Below are positions 17,492-25,561 of a stretch of 27,368 bases of DNA, one piece after another. The position numbers and the translations under genes are program-made. The stretch is from J061 sp003695725 [NCBI: Candidatus Schekmanbacteria bacterium] (lineage in GTDB: Bacteria; Schekmanbacteria; GWA2-38-11): positions 1 through 27,368 of the forward strand of contig RFHX01000180.1 of the NCBI GenBank assembly GCA_003695725.1, written 5' to 3'. The notes under the pieces were generated by a model. That model saw only the letters and a program-made list of their open reading frames with translations, was not told the origin of the DNA and ran no database searches. Position 1 is the first letter of the stretch. The number at the start of each line of letters is the position of its first letter.

Positions 17492-19657
17492 TTATTCAGT
17501 CTTTAAAATCCGTTCTTTCAGTAGGGTATATCTTTCCTGAACCCTATTGTTTTTTATTGCCATCCAGATAGCTTTTCTTGTCCCTGTTAGAACAACGAGT
17601 TTTTTACCTCTTGTTATTGCAGTGTATAGGAGATTTCTTTGCAGCAGATAGTAGTGTTGTGTCAAAATTGGGATAATGACAGCGTTATATTCAGAGCCTT
17701 GCGATTTATGTATTGATATTGCGTAGGATAATGTGAGCTCATCTAATTCTCCAAAATCATATTCTACATACCGGTCGTCGAAATTGACTACAAGATTTTG
17801 TTCTTCAAAGTCTATTGCTTCGATGATTCCGATGTCGCCATTGAATACTTCCTTTTCATAATTGTTTTTAATCTGCATAACCTTGTCCTTCTGCCTGAAT
17901 ATTTTGTTGCCTCGCACTAATTCTTTTTTTTGAGGATTTAAAATGTTCTGAAGAACACTATTGATATTCATTGCCCCGACCGTTCCTTTGTGCATTGGCG
18001 TCAAGACTTGAATATCTGTGAAAGGATTATATCCGAATTTCTGAGGTATTTTTTTGCAATAAAGTTCCTTTATAATATTCAAGACTTTATCTTGATCTTC
18101 TTCTTCGAAAAAGTAGAAATCGCCTTTTTCCTCACGCTTTATTTTTGGGATTTTTGGAAAATCTCCTCTGTTTATTCTGTGGGCATTTATGACGATATTG
18201 CTGTTAGCTTCCTGTCTGAATATTTTTTCAAGTTTTACACAGGCGATTACGTTTGATTCGATAAGATCTCGCAAAAGATTGCCCGGGCCAACAGAAGGAA
18301 GCTGATTGACATCTCCTACCATTAAAAGGCTGCAGTCCGGAGGTAGCGCTTCAAGAAAATTCGCAAAAAGTGGAATATCAATCATTGAAGATTCATCGAG
18401 GATTATTATATCTGCTTTCAATGGCGAATCTGAATTCTTCAAGAAACATCCCATACTTGGATTATATTCGAGGAGGCGATGAATCGTCTTGGCTTCCATT
18501 CCTGTAACTTCGGACAATCTTTTTGCCGCTCGTCCGGTAGGAGCAGCCAGCAATACTTTTAAAGCATTCTTTCTGCAGATGGTAGTAACAAACTTTAGAA
18601 TCGTAGTTTTTCCTGTACCAGGACCACCTGTGATTATTGACAGATTGTTTGAAAAAACAAGCTTTATGGCTTCCTTCTGTTCTTTTGCGAGTTTTATTTT
18701 TTCAGAATATTCTAAATTTTCTATTTCGCTCTCAAGGTTGCAGATTGAGTGGAGACTCTTTGTATTGATCCTTTCTTTTAAAATAGCAGAGATCTTTACC
18801 TCTGCATCATATAGCGAATTTAAATAAATCAATGGTTGTCTGCCGTCTGAAAATGATTCTTTTATCAATGTTCCTCTTTCCAAAAGTGATGAGAGTGCTT
18901 CTTCTACTAATTCAGGTTTGTTTATTTCAAGAAGTTTAGAACATTCTTCAATCAGGCCCTCCTGCGGATAACAGGTATGTCCGTCTTCAAGTAAATTTTC
19001 AAGTTGATAAATTATGGCGGCTTTTATTCGTTCAGGAGATTCCGGATCGAATCCACTTGAGATGGCGATTTTATCAGCTGTTTTGAATCCAATGCCTGCA
19101 ATATCATATGCCATCTGATAGGGATTATTTTTTAACACAGCGATACAGCTATTGCCATATCGCTTATATATTTTAGATGCATATGCTGGGCTTATCCCAT
19201 ATGATTGAAGGAATATCATTACATCTCTAACCTTCTTTTGCTCCTGCCATGCCTTGATTATTACTTCGAATTTTTTATCTCCTATACCTTCTACCTCTTT
19301 TAATTCTTCAGGGGAGTTGTCGAGAATGGAAATTACATTTTCACCGAATCGTTTGATTAGTCTTTCAGCAAGCACAGGGCCTATACCTTTTATGATTCCT
19401 GACTCGAGGTATTTTTGAATTCCTCTTTTTGTTTTTGGGAAAACCCATTTGTAGGAAGTTACTTTAAACTGTGAACCAAATTTTTTATGTGTAGTCCATT
19501 CCCCTTCGATTCTAATGGCTTCACCCGGATTTATGCCTGTCATATTGCCGACAGCTGTGATACCTCGATTGTCTTCAATTAGGAGTTTAATCACTGTATA
19601 GCCATTATCATCGTTGCTGTATACTATTCTGTCTACTATGCCTTGAATTACTGCCAT
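17492..19657 (-). CDS. recD2: RecD2-type 5'-3' DNA helicase
   Basis: SF1B helicase of the RecBC-independent RecD2/YrrC class, acting in DNA repair and replication-stress tolerance. The 721 residues hold the long N-terminal OB and helix-hairpin-helix region that separates RecD2 from RecD (IIKGIGPVLAERL near 88, VEGIGDKKF near 122). Next come the motor motifs Q (Gln327), Walker A GGPGTGKT (344-351), AAPTGRAAKRL (motif Ia), Walker B IILDESSMID (Asp421, Glu422), GDVNQLPSVGPG and the late motif YAISIHKSQGSEY. The start ATG has AGGAG close upstream. No recB or recC is visible nearby. It is transcribed leftward, downstream of the kinase operon but with its own likely promoter. Confidence 0.95.
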   Translation of the reverse strand: MAVIQGIVDRIVYSNDDNGYTVIKLLIEDNRGITAVGNMTGINPGEAIRIEGEWTTHKKFGSQFKVTSYKWVFPKTKRGIQKYLESGIIKGIGPVLAERLIKRFGENVISILDNSPEELKEVEGIGDKKFEVIIKAWQEQKKVRDVMIFLQSYGISPAYASKIYKRYGNSCIAVLKNNPYQMAYDIAGIGFKTADKIAISSGFDPESPERIKAAIIYQLENLLEDGHTCYPQEGLIEECSKLLEINKPELVEEALSSLLERGTLIKESFSDGRQPLIYLNSLYDAEVKISAILKERINTKSLHSICNLESEIENLEYSEKIKLAKEQKEAIKLVFSNNLSIITGGPGTGKTTILKFVTTICRKNALKVLLAAPTGRAAKRLSEVTGMEAKTIHRLLEYNPSMGCFLKNSDSPLKADIIILDESSMIDIPLFANFLEALPPDCSLLMVGDVNQLPSVGPGNLLRDLIESNVIACVKLEKIFRQEANSNIVINAHRINRGDFPKIPKIKREEKGDFYFFEEEDQDKVLNIIKELYCKKIPQKFGYNPFTDIQVLTPMHKGTVGAMNINSVLQNILNPQKKELVRGNKIFRQKDKVMQIKNNYEKEVFNGDIGIIEAIDFEEQNLVVNFDDRYVEYDFGELDELTLSYAISIHKSQGSEYNAVIIPILTQHYYLLQRNLLYTAITRGKKLVVLTGTRKAIWMAIKNNRVQERYTLLKERILKTE

Positions 19658-19678
19658 TATCTTTCTCCTGTAATGATA

Positions 19679-19708
19679 ACTTTATTTTATAAGGCCTCCA
19701 TCTGTCAA
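19679..19708 (-). promoter_or_regulatory. Candidate promoter for recD2
   Basis: On the minus strand, a consensus -35 TTGACA lies at 19708-19703. TAAAGT at 19684-19679 stands 18 bases downstream as a possible -10. The exact -35 and its location in the 132 bases between the kinase gene and recD2 support it; the -10 match is only four of six. No strong terminator hairpin for the kinase operon is seen here. Confidence 0.38.
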
Positions 19709-19789
19709 CAGCTTGTATAAAGAGCTAATTTTTTTCCCTTTTCGATAGAGACAGATGAAATTTAGGAGTGGAAGATAATCAACTCATAT

Positions 19790-21199
19790 TTAAAGGGGTA
19801 GGGTAAAGGTTATTGTTGTCCCTTCGTTGAGTTTGCTCTCTGCTCTGATATCTCCTTTATGAAAAGCAATTATTCTTTTACAGATTGCAAGTCCAAGCCC
19901 GCTTCCACCCGAATCTCTTGCTCTTGATTTGTCAACCCGATAGAATCGGTTGAATATTTTGGGAAGTTCCTCCTCTGGTATTCCCTTACCGTTGTCTTTG
20001 ACAGAAATTTCGATTTTCCCGTCTACTATATGGCCTGTTATAACTATTTTTCCGCCTTCTTCAGTATGTTGAAGAGCATTTGAAATGAGATTTGAAATTA
20101 CCTGTTTGATTTTTGCTTTGTCCGCTCTAATTTTTTGATTGTTGAGTCTATCAACAAATTCCATTTCAATATTCTTTCTTTTTATGCTTGCTTCGAATTG
20201 GTTGTAAAGCTCATTCATCAGTGTGGAAAATTCGATATCTTCGAGATTGAGCTTTTCAAAGCCAAGGTCTATTTTAGATAGATTAAAGAGATCTTCAATC
20301 AGAGAGTTCATACATCGTATTTCTTCGATGATGTCATTTAGATAATCTCTCCTCTTTTCTTCACTAAGATTTTTGTCAATAATGATTTCTGCATCTGTTT
20401 GAATTCGTGCAAGGGGAGTGCGAAGCTCGTGTGAAATGTCGGCAAGCAGATTTTTCCTGTTTTCATGAAGCTGGCGAATCCTTTCAGACATTTGATTGAA
20501 ATTTGCTGCAAGCCTTCCGATTTCATCGCCGGATTTTACATCAACGGAGTAACCGAATTTTCCACTTGCCAATTTTTGGGACGCATCTATGAGTTTATTT
20601 ATTGGATTTGTTATGTTGCGGGATATTGGAAATGCCGAGAGGGCAATTATGAGAATGCATAGAAAGAGCATTATCCAAAGAAAAGCCCTTCTTTCCTTCG
20701 GATAGAAAATTTTGTGTTTGCTTTGAAGTAAATAGATATTGTTGTCCCTGTCTCTTATCAATGTGTTGAAAAGCATTTCACCATTTCCTGTGCGCAGGTA
20801 TTTTCTCGTTGCGCCTTCTTTCTCTGTGTCCTTGACTATTTCATCCAATTCTTTGTTTGAGAAAATATTTATATTCTCATTGTCGTAATAAGCTGAAAAA
20901 AGTGTCTTTCTGTCTTTCAATCTCAATAATCTGATGTCAGATTCTGTTTTGTTGGAGAAGTCTTCTATCATATTTTTGATTTCTTCGTTATTTTCTACGG
21001 CAGATAGATTTTTCATTTTTTCTTCCACAATGCGCCCCATAAATTTTATTTCTCGTGTAATCTCTCTGCTGTAGATTGAGGGTTCGTCAATTACATTTCG
21101 TATCAATGCGGTAAAAGCGAATATGATGATGGATATGGCAATTATGAATCCAAAAATTGTCAGGACGATCTTGCTATAAATGCTTTTTATTTTAAACAT
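19790..21199 (-). CDS. HAMP-domain sensor histidine kinase
   Basis: A membrane sensor kinase of the EnvZ/BaeS/CpxA style, 469 residues from the ATG at 21199. A TTG at 21223 would add 8 residues but is less likely. One membrane helix covers about 11-33. An extracytoplasmic loop of about 140 residues follows, then a second helix at about 172-191. The HAMP domain comes next, then HisKA with His257 in ADISHELRTPLARI. HATPase_c has the N box (ISNLISNALQHTE), DNGKGIPEE and GSGLGLAICKR. It overlaps the regulator gene by 8 bases. The sensed signal is unknown. The loop shows no cysteine or histidine cluster that would suggest a metal or heme ligand. Confidence 0.93.
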   Translation of the reverse strand: MFKIKSIYSKIVLTIFGFIIAISIIIFAFTALIRNVIDEPSIYSREITREIKFMGRIVEEKMKNLSAVENNEEIKNMIEDFSNKTESDIRLLRLKDRKTLFSAYYDNENINIFSNKELDEIVKDTEKEGATRKYLRTGNGEMLFNTLIRDRDNNIYLLQSKHKIFYPKERRAFLWIMLFLCILIIALSAFPISRNITNPINKLIDASQKLASGKFGYSVDVKSGDEIGRLAANFNQMSERIRQLHENRKNLLADISHELRTPLARIQTDAEIIIDKNLSEEKRRDYLNDIIEEIRCMNSLIEDLFNLSKIDLGFEKLNLEDIEFSTLMNELYNQFEASIKRKNIEMEFVDRLNNQKIRADKAKIKQVISNLISNALQHTEEGGKIVITGHIVDGKIEISVKDNGKGIPEEELPKIFNRFYRVDKSRARDSGGSGLGLAICKRIIAFHKGDIRAESKLNEGTTITFTLPL

Positions 21200-21890
21200 C
21201 GTCAGGATCGAATTTATATCCAACGCCCCAAACGGTTTTTATATATTTTGGATGCTTTGGGTCGTCTTCTATTTTCTGCCTGAGGTGGCTTATATGCGAA
21301 TCGATTGAACGGTCATAGGGAGAATTATCTTTCCCTTTTTCGAAATCAATCAAGGAATTGCGCGTAAATACTTTCCCCGGATTTTTCATAAAAAGACTAA
21401 GCAGATTGTATTCTGTTACTGTGAGTTGAATTTTCTTTTTTCCTTTGGTGATTTCCCTTTTAGGAATATTTACTGAAAATGTGGGATATTTGACGACTTC
21501 TGAATGAAAACTGATTTCATTCATCTCCTTAGAACGCCTTATTGCCGCCTTTATTCGTGCAAGGAGTTCTCTCATACTGAATGGCTTAGTAATGTAGTCA
21601 TCAGCACCTAATTCAAGCCCAACTACTACATCTGTTTCTTCTCCTTTTGCCGTAATCATTATTATTGGCACCATACTCTTTTTTCGTATTTCGCGGCAAA
21701 CCTCAAGCCCATCCAATTCAGGAAGCATTATATCGAGGAGGATTAGGTCCGGCGGATTTTCATTGAAAAATTCGATTCCTTTTTGGCCATCAGAGGCATG
21801 GGTTATGGAGTATTCATCAGCAGGAAGATATTCTTTGAGGTTTCGTACTATTTTAACATCATCTTCTATTATGAGGATATGATTTTTCAT
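21192..21890 (-). CDS. OmpR/PhoB-family response regulator
   Basis: DNA-binding partner of the kinase that follows it. The 232 residues comprise a receiver domain with Asp10/Asp11, phospho-acceptor Asp53 in LLDIMLPELDG and Lys102 in YITKPFSM. A winged-helix output domain follows (KIQLTVTEYNLL, RSIDSHISHLRQKIEDDP, KTVWGVGYKF). All phosphorylation residues are present. Its start overlaps the radical SAM stop as ATGA, and its end overlaps the kinase start, so the three genes are one transcript. Its regulon cannot be read from this window; autoregulation of the operon is a reasonable guess. Confidence 0.95.
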   Translation of the reverse strand: MKNHILIIEDDVKIVRNLKEYLPADEYSITHASDGQKGIEFFNENPPDLILLDIMLPELDGLEVCREIRKKSMVPIIMITAKGEETDVVVGLELGADDYITKPFSMRELLARIKAAIRRSKEMNEISFHSEVVKYPTFSVNIPKREITKGKKKIQLTVTEYNLLSLFMKNPGKVFTRNSLIDFEKGKDNSPYDRSIDSHISHLRQKIEDDPKHPKYIKTVWGVGYKFDPDDV

Positions 21891-22969
21891 TTTTTTATTT
21901 CAAATTCTTTGATGGCTGAACAGGCAGCACATTTTACACATCCTGCTTTAACTTCAGTTGATGATAGACCATATTCATCTAAAATTTTAGAAACTTCAAC
22001 ATAAATTTTTTCCTGATATTGAGGAGTGGGAGTGCCAAGATGGTATGTTTCTGTACCTCTTATAGGATGATGAGGGACGATAAAGGGATAGACTCCCATT
22101 TGTGCAAGCCATCTACTTCCTTCTATTACAGATTCTGCCGTTTCCCCAAGCCCTATAATGATAAAGGATGTAACTTGATTCTTGCCGAATATTGCCACAG
22201 CGCATTTGAGCATTTCTCCAATTTCTTTTAAACTGTGGCAGGATTTTCCGGGAATGTATCTATTTCTTATCTCTTCATCGAAGCTTTCAATATGAATTCC
22301 CAGAGTATCTACGCCTGCATCTTTCAATATCTCAAAGGGCTTTTTGTATTCTCCAAATGGATAAACCTGAAGATGAATCGGGATGGAAGACTTTTCTCTA
22401 ATTTTTTCAACACAACGAGCAAGAAAGGTTGTAAGATGCGAAAAATTTTGAGATGTGCCTGATGTGAGTGTGAGATGCTCGATACCGTCCTCTTTTTCAG
22501 CTTTTCTTACTACTTCGGCTAAATCTTCAGGCTTTTTTTCAGCAATAGTAGCGCCATTTTTCAGAGAGAGTTCAATGGCGCAAAATTTACATTTATTACC
22601 TTTCCTCCATAATTCACATCGTTGGACAATCGTTGTTGCAAGGCAGTCTTTTCCATGTAAAAGGGCAATTTTTTTATAAGAGATATCATCGCCAGTTTTT
22701 TCTTTATAAAATTTTGGGACTGGAGGAAACTTTATTTCGCATATGGCTCTGCCATCTTGCATAAGGGAGAATTTCCCGTTTTGTTTAATAATTTTATATG
22801 GGCTTTCTTTACCTGTGTTTTCTGAATATGGCGCATTGATTTGTGTGTCGTTTATTAGAAAAGTTACGCTTCCCGCAGGGCCTGCGCCGCTTGCACGGCC
22901 GACCGAAATACCATCGTCAAGTGCAATACCATAAGACTGAAGGTTTACCTTTAGCTTTTTTATATCCAT
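21887..22969 (-). CDS. Radical SAM protein, MSMEG_0568 (NitD-like) family
   Basis: A 360-residue radical SAM enzyme. The cluster-binding cysteines have unusual spacing, C-x8-C-x2-C (Cys118, Cys127, Cys130), rather than Cx3Cx2C. Around them LHGKDCLATTIVQRC, CKFCAIELSL and KKPEDLAEVV match what I recall of the MSMEG_0568 family, as do HIESFDEEIRNRYIPGK, NQVTSFIIIGLGE, GVYPFIVPHHPIRG and the ending AGCVKCAACS. In other bacteria that family belongs to the Nit1C cluster with a nitrilase, an acyltransferase and an AIR-synthase-like protein, tied to cyanide assimilation. None of those partners is in this window. The C-terminal Cys344, Cys347, Cys350 may hold a second cluster. Substrate unknown. It is first gene of an operon with a two-component pair, joined by an ATGA overlap. 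Confidence 0.82.
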   Translation of the reverse strand: MDIKKLKVNLQSYGIALDDGISVGRASGAGPAGSVTFLINDTQINAPYSENTGKESPYKIIKQNGKFSLMQDGRAICEIKFPPVPKFYKEKTGDDISYKKIALLHGKDCLATTIVQRCELWRKGNKCKFCAIELSLKNGATIAEKKPEDLAEVVRKAEKEDGIEHLTLTSGTSQNFSHLTTFLARCVEKIREKSSIPIHLQVYPFGEYKKPFEILKDAGVDTLGIHIESFDEEIRNRYIPGKSCHSLKEIGEMLKCAVAIFGKNQVTSFIIIGLGETAESVIEGSRWLAQMGVYPFIVPHHPIRGTETYHLGTPTPQYQEKIYVEVSKILDEYGLSSTEVKAGCVKCAACSAIKEFEIKK

Positions 22970-23013
22970 TATGAATCTTTCAAGTGCTTTGATGCTGTTG
23001 CTATTCTTTGTTT

Positions 23014-23042
23014 TTTAATCTGAAAATATTACAAAATGTCAA
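23014..23042 (-). promoter_or_regulatory. Candidate promoter for the radical SAM/two-component operon
   Basis: On the minus strand a consensus -35 TTGACA lies at 23042-23037. ATTAAA at 23019-23014 is a weak -10 with a 17-base spacer. Immediately upstream of the -35 is a run of A then T (23048-23061) that could act as an UP element. The same A/T palindrome lies about 30 bases past the stop of the LVIVD gene and might also weaken read-through. The intergenic region is 121 bases and holds no gene. Confidence 0.42.
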
Positions 23043-23090
23043 GAAGGAAAAAATTTTTTTTGATTTTGAGGAACGAATGAGAAGGGAGTT

Positions 23091-25556
23091 TTAGAAATGC
23101 TTCCGAACTTTTATTTTTTGCCATTTGGTTTTTCCATAAGGAGTTATTATCCGAAATTTAACTTTTTTCTTTTTTGCTTTGTTCACTTTTATTATAATAG
23201 CATCGTTACCCCATTTTTCTATGGAAAGAACTCCGCCTTTAACGAGCATTTCAGCTGAATATTTATTTGGCCCAAAGTTTTCGCCTTCAACTGTAAAAGA
23301 CTCCTTTTTATTTACTTTTTTTGGAAAAACACTGTTTATTACCGGCTTATTAACTTCATATGTGAAGTTTTCGCTTGTTGTTTGCAAACCATCAGAGTTT
23401 TCTACTATGAACTGTATGGGCCCTTCTTTAAATCCCCAAGGAAGTGAAAAGGTAATTTCATCATTCTGCCAGCTTTCGATAGAACAATCAAATTCAAGAT
23501 TGCCGTCAGTTGCTTTAACTTTTACCTTTTCATCTCCAAAGTAATTTCCACTAAGTGTAACCTTATCGCCGAAAAAACCTGTATCAGGGCTTATAGATGT
23601 TATTGATGGATAATGGGAAAGTTCGGGAAGTTCTGTTCCTTCGATTATTTTTAATCCTCCTTCCCCTCCTGCCAAATACAGCATTGTATTATCTATAAAG
23701 ATGTCGTTGATTCCATGAGGGTATTTGTTTGGAGGAACAGTTCTAAGTTTAAAAGCTCCTTTATATTGAGGATTTGTATAATCTGAAATATCAAATACGA
23801 AAAGCTCGTCATAATATCCGCCCACATACATTTGATTGCCAGAAAGAGCTATTCTGTTTGCACCAAAATTCGTTTTTGTGAAGGAATGAAGCAGTGTTGG
23901 AGATGAAGGATTGGAAACATCTACAGTATATAAATATCTTCCACTGGCGACATACAAAATATCGTTCAATTGCTTGACGGAAAGAGCATATATTGCATTT
24001 TCAACAGTAAATTCTCCAATTAATCGAGGAGATTGGATATTGCTTACATCGATTATTTTAACGCCAGAGTATCCTTGAGAAAGATAGGCAGTTGTGCCCG
24101 AAAGATAAATCCCTTTGGCTTCGTTAACATTGATGGAATCAGGCTTGTATGAGCCAACAAGTGAAGGCGATGTGGGAGTGCTTACATCGATTATCTGTAA
24201 CCCCTCCTTAGGGCTTGCAAGATAAAGGTAAGAGCCGGAAAGATATAAATCGACAACATTGTCAATGTTATCGTAAGAGCCAAGAAAGGTTGGATTTGCT
24301 GTATCGCTTACATCGAGAATTATTACACCTTTATTTGCGGTAGCCAAATATGCGGTGCCATTATCGACAACAACCTTTTGGCAATTTATCGGCTTCCCAT
24401 CTTCAGCACTACTGTAAGAGCTTTCCCATTTTGGCAAATCTGTATTTGAAATATCGATGATAACAAGCCCTTCATAATAATCTGCTAAAAATGCTTTATC
24501 ATTGACGATGTAAACGCCCTTGACTCCGCTCACTGTTTTATATCTGCCAAGAAGCTCTGTTTCAAAGTTGTCATTTACATTTATGATATGTAATCCATTC
24601 CTTTTATCGGCGATATAGACCTTTGTTCCTTCTACATCAAATGCACTGATAACTGAATTGGGACCTGTACCATAGGATGAAGACTGGATGACAGGATTGA
24701 GTGGGTCATTTTTTATATCAAAGAACTTTAAAATTCCTGTTCTGCCTGATGTTAAAAAAAGTTTCGAATCCGTTGCTAAGATATTTCCATCTTTATTGGC
24801 ATAGGATTTTGCACTTTTAGTGATTTTTGGAAGAAGAGGATTTGAAAAATCAATGACATTAAATCCAGCGAATTTATTCCCTTCTTTTTTGGTCCCATCT
24901 ATCACATATGCAGTTGAGCCTTTTGAGGTTATTTTTTGAGCATAACCATTGGGGATGTAATAAATGCTTTTTAGATGCGGATTTGCAGGGTCAGACACAT
25001 CGATTAATTTTACAGCTCCTGACGTTCCGGAAACTGTAAATACATTGTTGTCGGAGATAGAGAGGTCGATGTCAAATGAGCCAACAAAAACTTTGCCGAG
25101 GAGTTGTGGAGAAGATGGCGTTGAAACATCAACTATCTTAAAACCTCCTCCATAATCTGCTATATAAGCCAAATTGTTTGAAACTGATATTTCACGCACA
25201 CTGTTTCCAGTGGAAAAAGAGCCTACTTTATGTGGTGAATAGGGGTTTGAATAGTCTATTATGTCAAATCCTTCATCTTGAGCAACATAAGCAATTTCAT
25301 TTGAAATACAAAAAGTGTCTAAATCAGTTCCATTGTAAAAAGAAAGAAGTACTGGGTCTGCAGGGGAAGAAGCATCGAGAGCAATTATTCCATTTTCTGT
25401 CGTAATATAAATGCGGCTATTTTCTACTTTGACATTATTGTAGCTTCCACCAAAGGTTGATAGCAGATGCATTATCTCGCTTTCAGCTCTTTTATTGACT
25501 GAAAGCAGAAGTAATAAGGAAAGAAGAATTATAAACAGATTTTTAATCCTAACCAT
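23091..25556 (-). CDS. Secreted LVIVD-repeat beta-propeller protein with two TIG-like domains
   Basis: An 821-residue exported protein. A signal peptide covers about residues 1-26 (a leucine-rich core, then RAESE). About 13-14 repeats of roughly 42 residues follow, each ending in an LVIVD-type core such as GFKIVDVSTPSSP, GVIILDVSDTANP or GLQIIDVSTPTSP and starting with an AY-A/V strand. Fourteen repeats would suit two seven-bladed propellers. The last 173 residues form two TIG/IPT-like domains (about 649-735 and 737-821), each with a W-x-N-D turn (SWQNDEITF, KWGNDAIII). There is no lipobox and no sorting motif that I recognise. LVIVD repeats occur in surface and choice-of-anchor proteins, so adhesion or binding is plausible but unproven. 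AAGG sits unusually close to the ATG. It lies 5 bases after its paralogue, so the two are probably co-transcribed. Confidence 0.85.
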   Translation of the reverse strand: MVRIKNLFIILLSLLLLLSVNKRAESEIMHLLSTFGGSYNNVKVENSRIYITTENGIIALDASSPADPVLLSFYNGTDLDTFCISNEIAYVAQDEGFDIIDYSNPYSPHKVGSFSTGNSVREISVSNNLAYIADYGGGFKIVDVSTPSSPQLLGKVFVGSFDIDLSISDNNVFTVSGTSGAVKLIDVSDPANPHLKSIYYIPNGYAQKITSKGSTAYVIDGTKKEGNKFAGFNVIDFSNPLLPKITKSAKSYANKDGNILATDSKLFLTSGRTGILKFFDIKNDPLNPVIQSSSYGTGPNSVISAFDVEGTKVYIADKRNGLHIINVNDNFETELLGRYKTVSGVKGVYIVNDKAFLADYYEGLVIIDISNTDLPKWESSYSSAEDGKPINCQKVVVDNGTAYLATANKGVIILDVSDTANPTFLGSYDNIDNVVDLYLSGSYLYLASPKEGLQIIDVSTPTSPSLVGSYKPDSINVNEAKGIYLSGTTAYLSQGYSGVKIIDVSNIQSPRLIGEFTVENAIYALSVKQLNDILYVASGRYLYTVDVSNPSSPTLLHSFTKTNFGANRIALSGNQMYVGGYYDELFVFDISDYTNPQYKGAFKLRTVPPNKYPHGINDIFIDNTMLYLAGGEGGLKIIEGTELPELSHYPSITSISPDTGFFGDKVTLSGNYFGDEKVKVKATDGNLEFDCSIESWQNDEITFSLPWGFKEGPIQFIVENSDGLQTTSENFTYEVNKPVINSVFPKKVNKKESFTVEGENFGPNKYSAEMLVKGGVLSIEKWGNDAIIIKVNKAKKKKVKFRIITPYGKTKWQKIKVRKHF

Positions 25557-25561
25557 ACCTT

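Noticed and set aside
19790-22969. A Nit1C cyanide-assimilation cluster
   Set aside because: Only the radical SAM member is present; there is no nitrilase, acyltransferase, AIR-synthase-like or flavoprotein partner. The purM at 13796 is an ordinary purine enzyme and lies far away in a separate operon.
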